A stretch of 64,000 bases of DNA from Sediminivirga luteola (lineage in GTDB: Bacteria; Actinomycetota; Actinomycetes; Actinomycetales; Brevibacteriaceae). Of this stretch, positions 44,425-53,807 are shown piece after piece. Below the pieces are notes generated by a model. The model saw only the letters and a program-made list of their open reading frames with translations, did no database searches and was not told the DNA's origin. Every line of letters begins with the position of its first letter. The first letter of the stretch is position 1. The stretch covers positions 124,001-188,000 of the forward strand of contig NZ_BMFY01000004.1 of NCBI RefSeq assembly GCF_014639315.1, read 5' to 3'. A program made the position numbers and the translations under genes.

Positions 44425-45917
44425 CAGTACCCCGCCAGGAAGCGCTCGTCATAACGAAGGTTGATCTCCGACTGGGGTGTCGCGCCGACCATCGACACCC
44501 TGAGACGATTCGGGCCCGGGCGGAGGTGGAAGAAATCAGCCTTGTCGATGGGGATGCGCTCCATCAGCTCTCCATTCGAGAGGGTCGGGGTGCGGATGTC
44601 CTCCACCTGCGGGCGGGTGTCGATCGTTATCTGCTCCGTGAAGGCCCCTTCGACGAACAGCTGCTCGCCGGTGCCTTCGTGGATCAGTAGGAGGTCTTCT
44701 CCGGGCGCGTCGATCGTCCAGACCGGGTAGGCGATGTCGTCTCCCTGCACGTCCACGACGATTTGGCCCTGCACCGTGCTGGAGGCGAGGACGACGGGCA
44801 GGAAGGGAATGTTCCTTCCCGCCATGCCCCGCACCGCGCGCGAGACCGACGCGTTCGGGGCGCCCTCCCAGGAGTGCACCCACCCGTCCGTGACGGGGGT
44901 GGACCCGTCGAAGTAGTCGTGGACAGTCGTGCCGGTCGTGAGCATCGCCGCGTCCACGAGGACCGGGCCGGTGAACCCACCCGCCGGGGCGGTCAGGACA
45001 GCACGGATCTGCACGGACGATCCCGTCGCGGTGCGGGTCTGCGTGACACTCGCCCGCCCCCACTGAGCGGCGGTGAGAGTGTGCGTCTCCGACCCCAGGA
45101 CAGTGGACCCGAAAGTCGACCACTGCTCAATGTCCACCCGCGCCTGCGCGGCACCGCGCACATACAGGGATGCTGTGGTGATCGCGCCCAGCGGGATGGG
45201 GGACGGCTGCAGCACCACCGTCACCGACTCCGCCCCCGGGTTCGGGGTGATCTGCAGAGCGGTGTCCCCCACATACCCGCCGGCGACGACCTGCCCCTGC
45301 CCACCGGCGATGGACTTCCCATCCAGGGAGGCCATCGACGGATCCGCGATGAGGTTGCGTCGCTCTTCCAGGCTCTCGGAGGTGGACGACAGGAAAGGCT
45401 TCAACGCCGGCGCGACCCGCCACGGGCCCGGCACGCGCGTCACGCCCAACCAGATCGGGTCCAGCGCCCGGAGCCGGAGGGGGATGTGCCGGAACGTGTA
45501 GTGGGAATCCCGCCCACCCAGCGCGCCTTCGAGGCCTTCGACGTAGTAGGCGTACCGGCGTCGGGTGGTGTCGGTTTTCGGCGCGGTGACCTGCACCTCC
45601 ACCGGTTCATCCGAGGCGACTGCCAGGACCTCTTCGAGGCGGCGGGACTTCTGTGCCACGTCGTCCGGGTCTGTGCCGCGGATGGACACGGGTAGGTACA
45701 TGTCGGTCTCGTCGAGACGCTGCGACCGCAGGACGCTCCCGTGTGCCGCGGGGAGGGGCGTGGACTCGATGGAGCGTTTCGGGATGCCCAGGCCGGTCAC
45801 GCCGTCGAGGAGGACGAACCCATCCGCCGAGGTGACGGTGGTGAGTTCGACCTCCCCGACGGTGGACCGGAGGATGACGCGGAGCCACGGGAGACCATCA
45901 GACCGGAACGGCCTCAT
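44424..45917 (-). CDS. Distal tail (Dit-like) protein with extra beta domain
   Basis: This 497-residue protein has the Dit N-terminal pattern (LLDGVTGLGIPKRSIESTPLP, then VLRSQRLDETDMYLPVSIRG) and a C-terminal NRLRVSMVGATPQSEINLRYDERFL. Between them sits a carbohydrate-binding-like beta domain (residues about 165-330). I chose the ATG at 45917, which overlaps the tape-measure stop by 4 bases (ATGA). Dit is the hub linking tube and tail tip. Confidence 0.8.
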   Translation of the reverse strand: MRPFRSDGLPWLRVILRSTVGEVELTTVTSADGFVLLDGVTGLGIPKRSIESTPLPAAHGSVLRSQRLDETDMYLPVSIRGTDPDDVAQKSRRLEEVLAVASDEPVEVQVTAPKTDTTRRRYAYYVEGLEGALGGRDSHYTFRHIPLRLRALDPIWLGVTRVPGPWRVAPALKPFLSSTSESLEERRNLIADPSMASLDGKSIAGGQGQVVAGGYVGDTALQITPNPGAESVTVVLQPSPIPLGAITTASLYVRGAAQARVDIEQWSTFGSTVLGSETHTLTAAQWGRASVTQTRTATGSSVQIRAVLTAPAGGFTGPVLVDAAMLTTGTTVHDYFDGSTPVTDGWVHSWEGAPNASVSRAVRGMAGRNIPFLPVVLASSTVQGQIVVDVQGDDIAYPVWTIDAPGEDLLLIHEGTGEQLFVEGAFTEQITIDTRPQVEDIRTPTLSNGELMERIPIDKADFFHLRPGPNRLRVSMVGATPQSEINLRYDERFLAGY

Positions 45918-48900
45918 CGGAAACCTCCCCCATATAGTGCCTGCGTCTGAGCGATGCGGTCCACGGCTTCCCCCGCGATCCTTTGGGCCTCGTACGACGA
46001 CCCGTCGATGTGCTGGACCACCTGCGGGTGCTTCGCCATCTCCTGCGCCACGGCACGCGCGATGGCCTCCACATCGACGCCGCCCCCGTTCGGGATGAAG
46101 GTGCGGTTTGCGGCGAGCATCGCTCGTGACTGCGCGTTCGATCGGACTTCGGTGCCGCCTGGGAGACGGACCAGTTCCGGGCCATCCTCTCCGACCACCG
46201 CCCACCCGTCGCGCGCGGACCGGGTACCGTCGGCGTACCAGTTGTTCCGTTCGTGGAACCTCCGCGCCGCAGCCGGATCTCCGTAGCGGTCACGGATGTA
46301 TTGGTAGCCGTACTCGATCTGTTTCCGCGGATCGGCGGTCTTCGGCCCGTAGGGGCCCCATGTGCCGTTAAGGAACTGGAACAGGCCGAACGCCGTCGAG
46401 GTGGGGTTCTGCGCGGTCGGGTTCCAGGACGATTCCCGCTGCACGAGCCAGTCAATGTCCGGCCAGAACTCGCCCCAGCCGATCGATTCGGCCATCTCCC
46501 GGGCCATCTGACGAGCAGGTCCGTCGGCGACGTTCCCGAAGCTCATGCTCGCGGTCTTGCCGTACTCAGCGGCCTTCTCCACGAGACCGGCCTTTGTGGC
46601 CTCCATGACCCCGGTACCGAGAGCACGCATGACGGAGTTGTCTCCGAGCTGGGCAGAGTGCTCCCGGATGATGTCCCGCATGAGGCTGTTTGCCGCACGC
46701 CGGTAGGACTCTTCGAGGTCCGCTCCAGCTGAGACTCCCGCACGGTCCAGGAACGGGTGCGAAACCGGCATGCCGTCCCACACGCCCATCGGGCCGGCAG
46801 GGACCGCGCCGGCACCCATCGGCGGTTGCATCGCCGCGAGGTGGATGTGGTCCCAGTGCATGTTCCGGGTGACACCGGTGTACATGTGAGGACGGCCACG
46901 GTGAAGCTGCCGGTTGTTCGCCGGGGAGAAGATCAGCTCCCTGGTCTGGGGGCCGTAGTTCGCGGCGAGCCAGTTGAAGATCGCCATCGATGGGGTGATG
47001 TCGATCGCCCGGCCGGCCCCGTGGTGCGACGGGTTCCCTGTCGCGGTGATGCTGCCCGGACGGTACGCAGAATGCAGGCGAGCGTTCGGGAAGTTCTCCC
47101 GAACCAGCGCCCACCACGGCCGCCAGATACCCGAGTCCCGGAAGGCGTTCACCCCGTCAAGGGCAGGCATGACCCCGCCACCGGCGAAGTGGAGCATCTG
47201 GTGGACCACTTCGTGATCCCCGCGGCGAGCTGCGTCGTTCATAGCCCGGACTGTCGCTTCGCCGCCGACCATCTGTGTCCACTCTGGACGCATGATTGCT
47301 TCTCCACCCGACAGGTAGAGATCACCTGCAGTGCGGGACCGGAAATGATGGACGTCCATGCCAGGGGTGTGCCCAGGAAGGACGCCACCAGTCGCCATGC
47401 GGATCTGCGCCGGCGCCTCCAGGTTCACACCCACGTCCCCAAACGCTTCGTTCACGGACGTCGTGAACCGGCCGAATACGTCGATCAGCCGGTTCAGGGA
47501 GTTCACCAGTTCAGGACGTGCCTCGCCCATCTGCGCGTTCATCCCGGACCGGAGCCCCGAGAACGACTCGCGGCCGACCCGCTCGATCTCGGCGAAGCCT
47601 TCACCCGACGTGCGTCGTAGGCCTTGCATGTGGGCGGTGTAGTCGTCGCGCAGGGCCCTCATGGTCGAGTCGGTCCCGGAGCGCATCTCGGTCAGCCGCA
47701 AAGCGGCGGTGTCCTTGACTGACTGGAACCCTGTGGCCGACGTCGTCTTGAGGGTTTCGTGGTGTGCGGCGGTGTCCGCGTTGATTGCCTGCCAGGTGGC
47801 GAGGTTCCCCGCCTTCATGGCGTCCTGCTCAGAGCTCTGTGCCGAGCTCATCCCCCGAAGCCCGTCCAGGGTGGTGAACCCCATCTCGGCGTAGGCTTCA
47901 TTCACCGCCTGGCGCATCTCAGCCATCGCCGTGAGCGTCACGTCGGACATGCCCGTGACCATCTCGGTTGCCTCCGCGGCATCCCCGGTAGAGACAGAGA
48001 TGGCGCCAACTTGGAGGTCGGGGACCACGGCGTCGGCGAGCAGATTGGATGCCGCTGCCACGTCGGCGATTGAGCCAGCCAAGCCTAGAGCCAGTCCGTG
48101 GCCCGCGTACCCGCCGAGTTCCGCCATGACGCGAGACGGTGAGCGGATCCCAAGGACCTGCTTGAACGTGTTCTCAATCGACCGAGCGAGATCAGCGATC
48201 TGCCGCTCGACCCGCTCTTGCTGAGACTCCAGGCCACGTACCACTCCGTCGGCGGCGTCCACTCCCCCGTCGTAGAACGCATTGGTCACGTACCGGCCAG
48301 CCGCGGTGGCGTGCTTCTCGTAATCCTCGTAGGCAGAGATGTACGCTGACACGTCCGCCTGGGAAGCAGTCAGGAACTCGTCCGCAGCGAGGGAGCCGGC
48401 CTCGACTCCCATGCCGGCGATCTCCTGCACAAGGGCACCGGGCAGCCCGAGGGCGGCGAGGGACTGCAACTTCTTGGCGAAGTCTCGGAGCTTGCTTCCG
48501 TCCACGCTGAGCCTGCGGGTCGCGCCCTGAATGCCACCGTCGGTGACCCACTCTCCACCCTCGTATCGCGAGTAGTCCCCGAAATCCAGGCGACGTTCAT
48601 TCAGAAGGCCGCTAGTGACGGACTGCTGAATGCCGCGGAGCTCCTCAGCTCGCTCCTGGGCATCACGAAGACGCTCGTCCAGGGCCTCTGCCTGCTGGTA
48701 TAGGCGACGCAGGTCAGCTTCAAACCGGCGCGCCGACGACATCGCTCGGTTCTGCGCGGAACGGGACAGGTCATCGTTCTGGCCCAACCCAAACAGCCGA
48801 TCAACAGCTGCGTAGCCGCCGCCCAGGTCCCTGGTGACCTGATCCTGAATCGTCCCACGGCGCAGGTCCGTCCGAAGGTCAGTACGCAGGACGTTGAGGC

Positions 48901-51550
48901 GTTCGCGGCGTTCCTGCTCCGCACGTGCGCTGTCTAGCGCCTCCCTGGCACGGTCGACACGGATCTGAGCCTGCTCACGACGGCGCTCCTCGGGCGTGAC
49001 GCTGCGGTTCGCCCGCGTGATGTCTTCCAGAGCCCGTTGCGCCTGGTCGAGCCGGGCCTGCGCCGCGGCGACAATCCCGCCAGACGCCATAGGGAACGCC
49101 CCGGGCATACGGGCGATGGCCTCGGCCAATATCTCCTTGGACCGACGCGACCCGTCCAGAGGGATATACGCTTCGTCAACGTCCGGGCGGTCACCGACGA
49201 TCCGCCACGTGTTGGGCGGGACCATCTGCGCGACCGGGGACATAGGACGCATGCCGCCGCGGTCCATGAACTCGACGATGCCGCCGGAGTACATGGCGGC
49301 CATGCCGGTGTGCGGGTTGGACCGGTACTGGCGCTGGCCTCCCTCTTCGCGGACCCAGGTTTCGTTGACGCGGATCCACACTTCACGAATGTCGGGAAGA
49401 TTGACGAGCTCTTCCTTGACAGCCTCGATGATGGCCGTGGCGTTGTCCCGCGCCCAGATCTCCGTTTCGACGTTGTCCGGGATACCCATCAGCGACCGGG
49501 CGTACTCTTCGGCTTCCTCCGCGGTGGCGCCCATCTGGCGGGCGGAGTCGACAAGGACGTCGTACGTGCTGATCAGGTCGTCCTGGACGTCCTGCTGAGA
49601 AGCGCCCATTCGAGCGGACGCTTCAGCGGAGTCTTGCGCGGCCTGCGCGAGCTTGATCAGCTCTTCGCGGTTGGAACGGCCCTTCTCCGTGGTGACGTCC
49701 CAGGCGGCGCCGTTGTCCTCGATGGCATCTCGGACCTTGTCGAGCTGCTCCTCGTACCGGATGGTCGCTTCCTCGGCGCTGATGAACACTCCGGAGAGTT
49801 CCCAGAGGGCGTCGAGTAGATCTCGCGTGGACATCACAACGCTGTCGGTGGATGACGCCATGCCATCCAGAGCTGCGGAGTGCTCTTCTTCCGCGTCGAT
49901 AGCAGCCTGGACATGCGGCGGGATGTCTCCCATTGCCCATGCGAAGAGCTGCGCATCAGATACGGTCACGCCGAGCTGTGTGGCCGTGTCGCGCAGCGCG
50001 TTAATGTACTCCGGGTAGACCGAGGCCGTCTCCTCGATCGAGATTCCATTCGCCTCGGCTTCGTCCGCCATCAGCCGGAAGTTGTTCGCGGCGGCACGGA
50101 AGTTGCCGGAGGCGACGAACCGGGCGAGCGCCTGGTCGGCGGTCTCAAGGGTCTGAGTGGTGTCCGCGATTTCAGATCCCCACCCGGTCCAGGAATGGAC
50201 CCACATGTTGAAGCCGTCGTGCCAGCGGCCATTCACAACTCGGTCGATGGCAGCGCCGAAGTCGTCAATCTCCTGATGTCCAAGCCAGCGGGACGAGTCT
50301 CCCCACACGGCCTCGACGCCACCGAGGGCTTCGGTGAGGTCTCGGCCTCCCGCGGCGGCGCGGATCATGCCCTGTTCCATCTCTTCGACGCCGTCGAAAC
50401 CGCCCCGGCGGAAGACCGTGTGGCCCGCCGCTTGCATGGCGATGATGGCGCCGGTGACGACACCTGCGGCGATGCCTACGTTGCGAAGGCCTCGGGCTGT
50501 CCTTGGGAACTGAGTCGACAGTTGCACCATGTTTGTGTGCAGGTCGATCATCCGGGGAACGAGCGCCGCGGTCGCACCGACTGCACCGACGCCGGCGGCG
50601 CCGAGCCCCACGATTCCCAGCGCAGTGTTACGGATGGGTTCCGGGAGCTCCATGAACAGTCGCATCGCGTCAGCGGCGAAGTTCAGGACATCTGCGCCGA
50701 ACCCGCCACCATTGGGATCTACGAGGGGACGAGCGAGTTCGCCTGAAAGGTCACGCCAAGCGGCCTTGATCCGGTCAATGGCGCCCTCATGCGTGTCCTT
50801 GACGTTCTCTGCGGCACCGCCGAAGCGCTCCGTAAGGCCGTCAACTAGCGGATCCCAGATCTGCTCGACAGGAATACCGCCGGGGCGAGAGGCCATCTCC
50901 CGGATCTCTGCGCCCGACTTACCCATCTGCGCCCCGATGATGGCGGCAGCGTCGACGCCGTAGTAGCCCATCCGCTGCAGTTCTCGTCCCGAGAGCCGGC
51001 CCTGCGACTGCACCTGGGACAGGATCTCTACCAAGGATGCGATGTGTTCATTCGATCCGCCGAATGCAGCAACCGTGTCCTGGATGGCGTCGAGCGTAGG
51101 CAGGACCTTGTCCGCTTCAACGCCGAAGCCGATCATCTGCTGCTGCGCCTCGATGAACACCTGCTTCGCGAACGGGCTGTTGACTGCCCACTCATCCAGA
51201 CGGTCCATCTGGGCGTTCGCTGCGGTCGCGCCGCCCAGGAGGGTCGACATCGCGGCGCGCGCGGTCTGTTGAAGGGTGTTGTACGAGACGCCCGTCTTCA
51301 TCGCCGCAGCGCCCACGCCCAGCACGGCCGCCGAAGCCGCCGTAGCGGTCACACCTACGCTGGTGAGCGCAGACGAGTTCTGCTTGATGGTGTTCGCAGT
51401 CTTGCCGAAGACACCCTCGGACTTCGACCAATGAGACTCGACCTTCGCCGCGGCGTCCTGACTGGCTTTGGCGGCGGCGGCCATGTCCGCGCGGAACTGC
51501 GCCACCTCTGCCCTGAGGCGGACTGAGACGGATCGAGTCTGATCGGCCAT
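45914..51550 (-). CDS. Tape measure protein with M15-like and SLT-like peptidoglycan domains
   Basis: This 1,878-residue protein sets tail length. It has an N-terminal coiled coil, the TMP core (FIEAQQQMIGFGVEADKVLP, GRLSGRELQRMGYYGVDAA), and hydrophobic segments around residues 60, 310 and 350. Near the C-terminus two peptidoglycan domains occur: an M15-like peptidase around residues 1480-1570 (SHHGAGRAIDI, NMHWDHIHLA) and a lytic transglycosylase-like domain around 1690-1760 (WLVQRESSWNP, STAFGLFQFLNGTWG). They probably open the wall during DNA entry. Confidence 0.92.
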   Translation of the reverse strand: MADQTRSVSVRLRAEVAQFRADMAAAAKASQDAAAKVESHWSKSEGVFGKTANTIKQNSSALTSVGVTATAASAAVLGVGAAAMKTGVSYNTLQQTARAAMSTLLGGATAANAQMDRLDEWAVNSPFAKQVFIEAQQQMIGFGVEADKVLPTLDAIQDTVAAFGGSNEHIASLVEILSQVQSQGRLSGRELQRMGYYGVDAAAIIGAQMGKSGAEIREMASRPGGIPVEQIWDPLVDGLTERFGGAAENVKDTHEGAIDRIKAAWRDLSGELARPLVDPNGGGFGADVLNFAADAMRLFMELPEPIRNTALGIVGLGAAGVGAVGATAALVPRMIDLHTNMVQLSTQFPRTARGLRNVGIAAGVVTGAIIAMQAAGHTVFRRGGFDGVEEMEQGMIRAAAGGRDLTEALGGVEAVWGDSSRWLGHQEIDDFGAAIDRVVNGRWHDGFNMWVHSWTGWGSEIADTTQTLETADQALARFVASGNFRAAANNFRLMADEAEANGISIEETASVYPEYINALRDTATQLGVTVSDAQLFAWAMGDIPPHVQAAIDAEEEHSAALDGMASSTDSVVMSTRDLLDALWELSGVFISAEEATIRYEEQLDKVRDAIEDNGAAWDVTTEKGRSNREELIKLAQAAQDSAEASARMGASQQDVQDDLISTYDVLVDSARQMGATAEEAEEYARSLMGIPDNVETEIWARDNATAIIEAVKEELVNLPDIREVWIRVNETWVREEGGQRQYRSNPHTGMAAMYSGGIVEFMDRGGMRPMSPVAQMVPPNTWRIVGDRPDVDEAYIPLDGSRRSKEILAEAIARMPGAFPMASGGIVAAAQARLDQAQRALEDITRANRSVTPEERRREQAQIRVDRAREALDSARAEQERRERLNVLRTDLRTDLRRGTIQDQVTRDLGGGYAAVDRLFGLGQNDDLSRSAQNRAMSSARRFEADLRRLYQQAEALDERLRDAQERAEELRGIQQSVTSGLLNERRLDFGDYSRYEGGEWVTDGGIQGATRRLSVDGSKLRDFAKKLQSLAALGLPGALVQEIAGMGVEAGSLAADEFLTASQADVSAYISAYEDYEKHATAAGRYVTNAFYDGGVDAADGVVRGLESQQERVERQIADLARSIENTFKQVLGIRSPSRVMAELGGYAGHGLALGLAGSIADVAAASNLLADAVVPDLQVGAISVSTGDAAEATEMVTGMSDVTLTAMAEMRQAVNEAYAEMGFTTLDGLRGMSSAQSSEQDAMKAGNLATWQAINADTAAHHETLKTTSATGFQSVKDTAALRLTEMRSGTDSTMRALRDDYTAHMQGLRRTSGEGFAEIERVGRESFSGLRSGMNAQMGEARPELVNSLNRLIDVFGRFTTSVNEAFGDVGVNLEAPAQIRMATGGVLPGHTPGMDVHHFRSRTAGDLYLSGGEAIMRPEWTQMVGGEATVRAMNDAARRGDHEVVHQMLHFAGGGVMPALDGVNAFRDSGIWRPWWALVRENFPNARLHSAYRPGSITATGNPSHHGAGRAIDITPSMAIFNWLAANYGPQTRELIFSPANNRQLHRGRPHMYTGVTRNMHWDHIHLAAMQPPMGAGAVPAGPMGVWDGMPVSHPFLDRAGVSAGADLEESYRRAANSLMRDIIREHSAQLGDNSVMRALGTGVMEATKAGLVEKAAEYGKTASMSFGNVADGPARQMAREMAESIGWGEFWPDIDWLVQRESSWNPTAQNPTSTAFGLFQFLNGTWGPYGPKTADPRKQIEYGYQYIRDRYGDPAAARRFHERNNWYADGTRSARDGWAVVGEDGPELVRLPGGTEVRSNAQSRAMLAANRTFIPNGGGVDVEAIARAVAQEMAKHPQVVQHIDGSSYEAQRIAGEAVDRIAQTQALYGGGFR

Positions 51551-51627
51551 GTGTCCCTCCTCTGGGCATAGATGGGGTCTCGCCGGTTGGCTAGAATCAC
51601 GGGGAGGCGAGTGGGTAGGAGATTGAG

Positions 51628-52005
51628 ATGAGCCAAGACGGCACGCGGCTGAGCACGAAGCTGTTCACCACGGGAGGGCTTCTAGCCGCGGTTGGCGTTG
51701 CCTTGTCGCTTTTGGATGGGCGAGCGACCGGGACAGCCGTTCTTCTCTGGGCCCCCGCGGTTGTGACGCTCATTGGCGCAGTAATCGCATTGGTGTTGGA
51801 GAAGCTGGGCTATCAGTTCCCTGAATCCACCCGCCGACCAGCCGGCGGGTTGCTCCTCGCCGGGGTCCTGGCCGTAGTGGTGGGGGTGTCGATCCTCGTG
51901 TTTGGGCAAGCAGTCGGGGCCGCGCTGCTATTCGGGGTCATCGGCGTGGTGATGATCGTCGGCGCCCAGGTGATCCGGTCCCGTCATTCCTCTGGGAACA
52001 GATAG
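51628..52005 (+). CDS. Plus-strand membrane protein (moron candidate)
   Basis: This 125-residue protein has four membrane segments (LFTTGGLLAAVGVALSLL, AVLLWAPAVVTLIGAVIALV, LLLAGVLAVVVGVSILVF, GAALLFGVIGVVMIVGAQV). It is read against the direction of the surrounding tail genes. TAGAAT at 51592-51597 is a possible -10 box, and GGAG lies 6 bases before the ATG. It overlaps the frame of the chaperone extension by 22 bases at its end. A membrane protein with its own promoter inside a late operon fits a lysogenic-conversion or superinfection-exclusion gene. Confidence 0.7.
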   Translation: MSQDGTRLSTKLFTTGGLLAAVGVALSLLDGRATGTAVLLWAPAVVTLIGAVIALVLEKLGYQFPESTRRPAGGLLLAGVLAVVVGVSILVFGQAVGAALLFGVIGVVMIVGAQVIRSRHSSGNR

Positions 52006-52313
52006 ACCTTCTGCCCCGGCTCGTGCTTCTTCGTACGGGACTCCAACTCGTAGCAGCCTGAGCAGTGGTACTCGCGCACTGAGTAATCCCGCGGCCGCTC
52101 GCCCGTGGTGTGGTCGAGGGGCTGCCCGCAGCCCTTGCAGAGCCCGCTCTCGTAGACGGTGAGGGCCAGAGCGATGAGGCGGTCCTTCTGGGTCCACTTC
52201 TGGGTGGGCTTGCGTTCACCCCGAAGGGTCGAGATGGACACACCCCACGCCCTGGCCGCACGCGCTTCGACTAGAGACTGGTCTCCCCGGCCGTCGTTCC
52301 ACGCCTCGACGAT
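51984..52313 (-). CDS. Tail assembly chaperone extension read by -1 frameshift (GT part)
   Basis: After slippage at CCCAAAA the -1 frame reads IVEAWNDGRGDQSLVEARAA... and continues to the stop at 51984, adding 109 residues. The extension has a zinc-ribbon-like set of Cys: CKGCG and, 22 residues later, CSGCY. A GTG at 52241 could start it alone, but no good ribosome site is there. The G protein frame stops at 52271, so only the shifted product joins both parts, giving about 310 residues. Confidence 0.8.
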   Translation of the reverse strand: MVEAWNDGRGDQSLVEARAARAWGVSISTLRGERKPTQKWTQKDRLIALALTVYESGLCKGCGQPLDHTTGERPRDYSVREYHCSGCYELESRTKKHEPGQKVYLFPEE

Positions 52314-52915
52314 TTTGGGACAGACTCCTCCGGGCTGCCCTGCGTGACCTTGCGGAACGCGTCGTTGAGCTTCCTCACCTGGCCGTCGCCGAGCTTGTTG
52401 TTCAGCTCTCGCAGGTGCTCAGGGGACAGCTTGGGCTCCACGACCGCCGCGGCGAGGATGTGGAGGCTGGTCTCGAATGAGAGGTACGTGTTCGAAGCGT
52501 TCGATGCCACGTCGCGGACGATCTTTTCCACCTCGCGCTGTTCCGTGATGCCCTGGCGCTTGCACGACACCTTGGCTTCCTCGCGGGCGTCCTTCGCGAT
52601 CTTGTCGGCCTTCTCGCGGTGCTCCTTCCGGACCCGCTTGGAGATCTCTTCTATCTCATCGGGGCCGAGCGGCTGAATCCAGAAGGTGACCGCGGAGTCA
52701 TGGAACTCCTGGGCGAGTGCGTCAATGCGGTCATTGAGATCCCGCACGGGCCCGCCGCCCATCGGCGCCTCGTCAGGCACGTCCAGCGCTTCCAGTTCGT
52801 GTTCGAGGGCGGCGATCTCGTCGGCGAGGTCCGGCTTGGTGTAAATCTTCACCGGGGTGCGTCGACGGCGGATGCCAGCAAGGAACTCATCTGGATTGAA
52901 CTCGGTTTCTGCCAC
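52271..52915 (-). CDS. Tail assembly chaperone (G protein)
   Basis: This 214-residue helical protein lies between the major tail protein and the tape measure, where lambda G-type chaperones always stand. It holds the helices EFHDSAVTFWIQPLGPDEIE and LSPEHLRELNNKLGDGQVRK. I chose the GTG at 52915, about 8 bases after AAAGGA; the open frame upstream is less likely. Near the end it contains the slippery heptamer and terminates 14 codons later. It coats the tape measure during assembly. Confidence 0.85.
   Translation of the reverse strand: MAETEFNPDEFLAGIRRRRTPVKIYTKPDLADEIAALEHELEALDVPDEAPMGGGPVRDLNDRIDALAQEFHDSAVTFWIQPLGPDEIEEISKRVRKEHREKADKIAKDAREEAKVSCKRQGITEQREVEKIVRDVASNASNTYLSFETSLHILAAAVVEPKLSPEHLRELNNKLGDGQVRKLNDAFRKVTQGSPEESVPKSSRRGTTAGETSL
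52313..52319 (-). promoter_or_regulatory. Programmed -1 frameshift site CCCAAAA
   Basis: The coding strand reads GT C CCA AAA TCG, an exact X-XXY-YYZ heptamer in the G frame. Shifting back one base opens the frame of the downstream zinc-ribbon gene. This is the standard device for making G and GT in siphoviruses. Confidence 0.88.
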
Positions 52916-52965
52916 GGGTCTTTCCTTTCTCAGTACACGGGTGGTCACGGGTCGATGAAGGCGGA

Positions 52966-53006
52966 CCTGTGGGGCCGGGGACCCGTGTGAAACCCGGCCC
53001 CACAGG
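52966..53006 (-). terminator. Strong hairpin after the major tail gene
   Basis: CCTGTGGGGCCGGG and CCCGGCCCCACAGG form 14 perfect base pairs. No T run follows, so it probably acts as an attenuator or 3'-end stabiliser that keeps tail tube mRNA more abundant than downstream genes. Confidence 0.7.
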
Positions 53007-53016
53007 CGTTTTGGGG

Positions 53017-53556
53017 TCAGCCGCCGCTACCGCCGGCTGCGGCCGTGACCGTGCCGTTGAGCCACATGTCCTGATAGGCGCCGACGATCTTGCGCTTGAC
53101 GTAGCCGGACCGGTCGACCTGCTGAGGGTTGTCGGTGAGGAACTCGAACCCGTCGACCTCGTCGCCTTCCTCCCACGGGTCAGTGGACTTCTTCGACGTT
53201 TCGCGGTGGTAGATCCACAGCCGCGTGCCCTTGACCTTGGTGGCCTGGAACACTGCGTCGCCGATCTGGTCCGCTTCGGTCGGTTCCGCAGTCCCGTCGT
53301 CTGCGAAGTAACGGAAGGGAGTGAACTCGATCGTCGCGTTTGAGGCGCCGAATGCCTGCGCGTTGCCTTCCACGCAGAGAGGCTTCTCGTCCACGGTCTC
53401 TGACGCGGTCGGGGTGACGTTGTAGTCGGACGAGAGAATCCGGCACGACGCGTCGATACCGTTGTTGAGTTCCTGCACCGTGGGGTGCAACGGATCAGCG
53501 GGCTTCTGGTTCAGCAGGGCCACTCGGGTGTGGCCATCAGCCAGAGACAGAGGCAT
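53017..53556 (-). CDS. Major tail (tube) protein
   Basis: This 179-residue protein has the length and layout of siphovirus tube proteins (SLADGHTRVALLNQKPAD opening, NATIEFTPFRYFADDGTAE, VKGTRLWIYHRETSKKSTD) and a Gly/Ala/Ser-rich end. It sits directly before the chaperone pair. AAGGAG lies 7 bases before the ATG at 53556. A strong hairpin follows the gene. Confidence 0.85.
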   Translation of the reverse strand: MPLSLADGHTRVALLNQKPADPLHPTVQELNNGIDASCRILSSDYNVTPTASETVDEKPLCVEGNAQAFGASNATIEFTPFRYFADDGTAEPTEADQIGDAVFQATKVKGTRLWIYHRETSKKSTDPWEEGDEVDGFEFLTDNPQQVDRSGYVKRKIVGAYQDMWLNGTVTAAAGGSGG

Positions 53557-53557
53557 G

Positions 53558-53746
53558 TCAGTTCTCCTTCTTCGGTTCTGTGACCCGAGTGACCTGGGCC
53601 TTGGGTTCCCGCTCCTTCTGTTTCTGGAGGGGGGTCTTGCGGAGGTTCGGGAAGATCGCGAAGTGCGACTCCGGTACCTTGTGCGGGAGCTTCTGCCCGG
53701 TGGTCGTGTCGTAGGCGTCGCGGAACACGGTCTTGTCGTCAGCCAT
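53558..53746 (-). CDS. Small phage protein between tail terminator and tube protein
   Basis: This 62-residue protein (MADDKTVFRDAYDTTTGQK start) is Lys/Pro-rich at the C-terminus. AGGAGG precedes the ATG by 6 bases. Similar small basic proteins are common at this place in actinophages; no function is known. Confidence 0.75.
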   Translation of the reverse strand: MADDKTVFRDAYDTTTGQKLPHKVPESHFAIFPNLRKTPLQKQKEREPKAQVTRVTEPKKEN

Positions 53747-53767
53747 GAGGGGCCTCCTGAAATGACG

Positions 53768-53793
53768 GAAGCCGCCCCGGCGGGAGCGGCTTC
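53768..53793 (-). terminator. Hairpin between small tail genes
   Basis: GAAGCCGC and GCGGCTTC pair over 8 bp around a 10-base GC-rich loop, followed by CGTCATTTC. It may attenuate transcription or stabilise mRNA before the small tail protein gene. Confidence 0.4.
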
Positions 53794-53807
53794 AACGGTT
53801 ACGGTGG

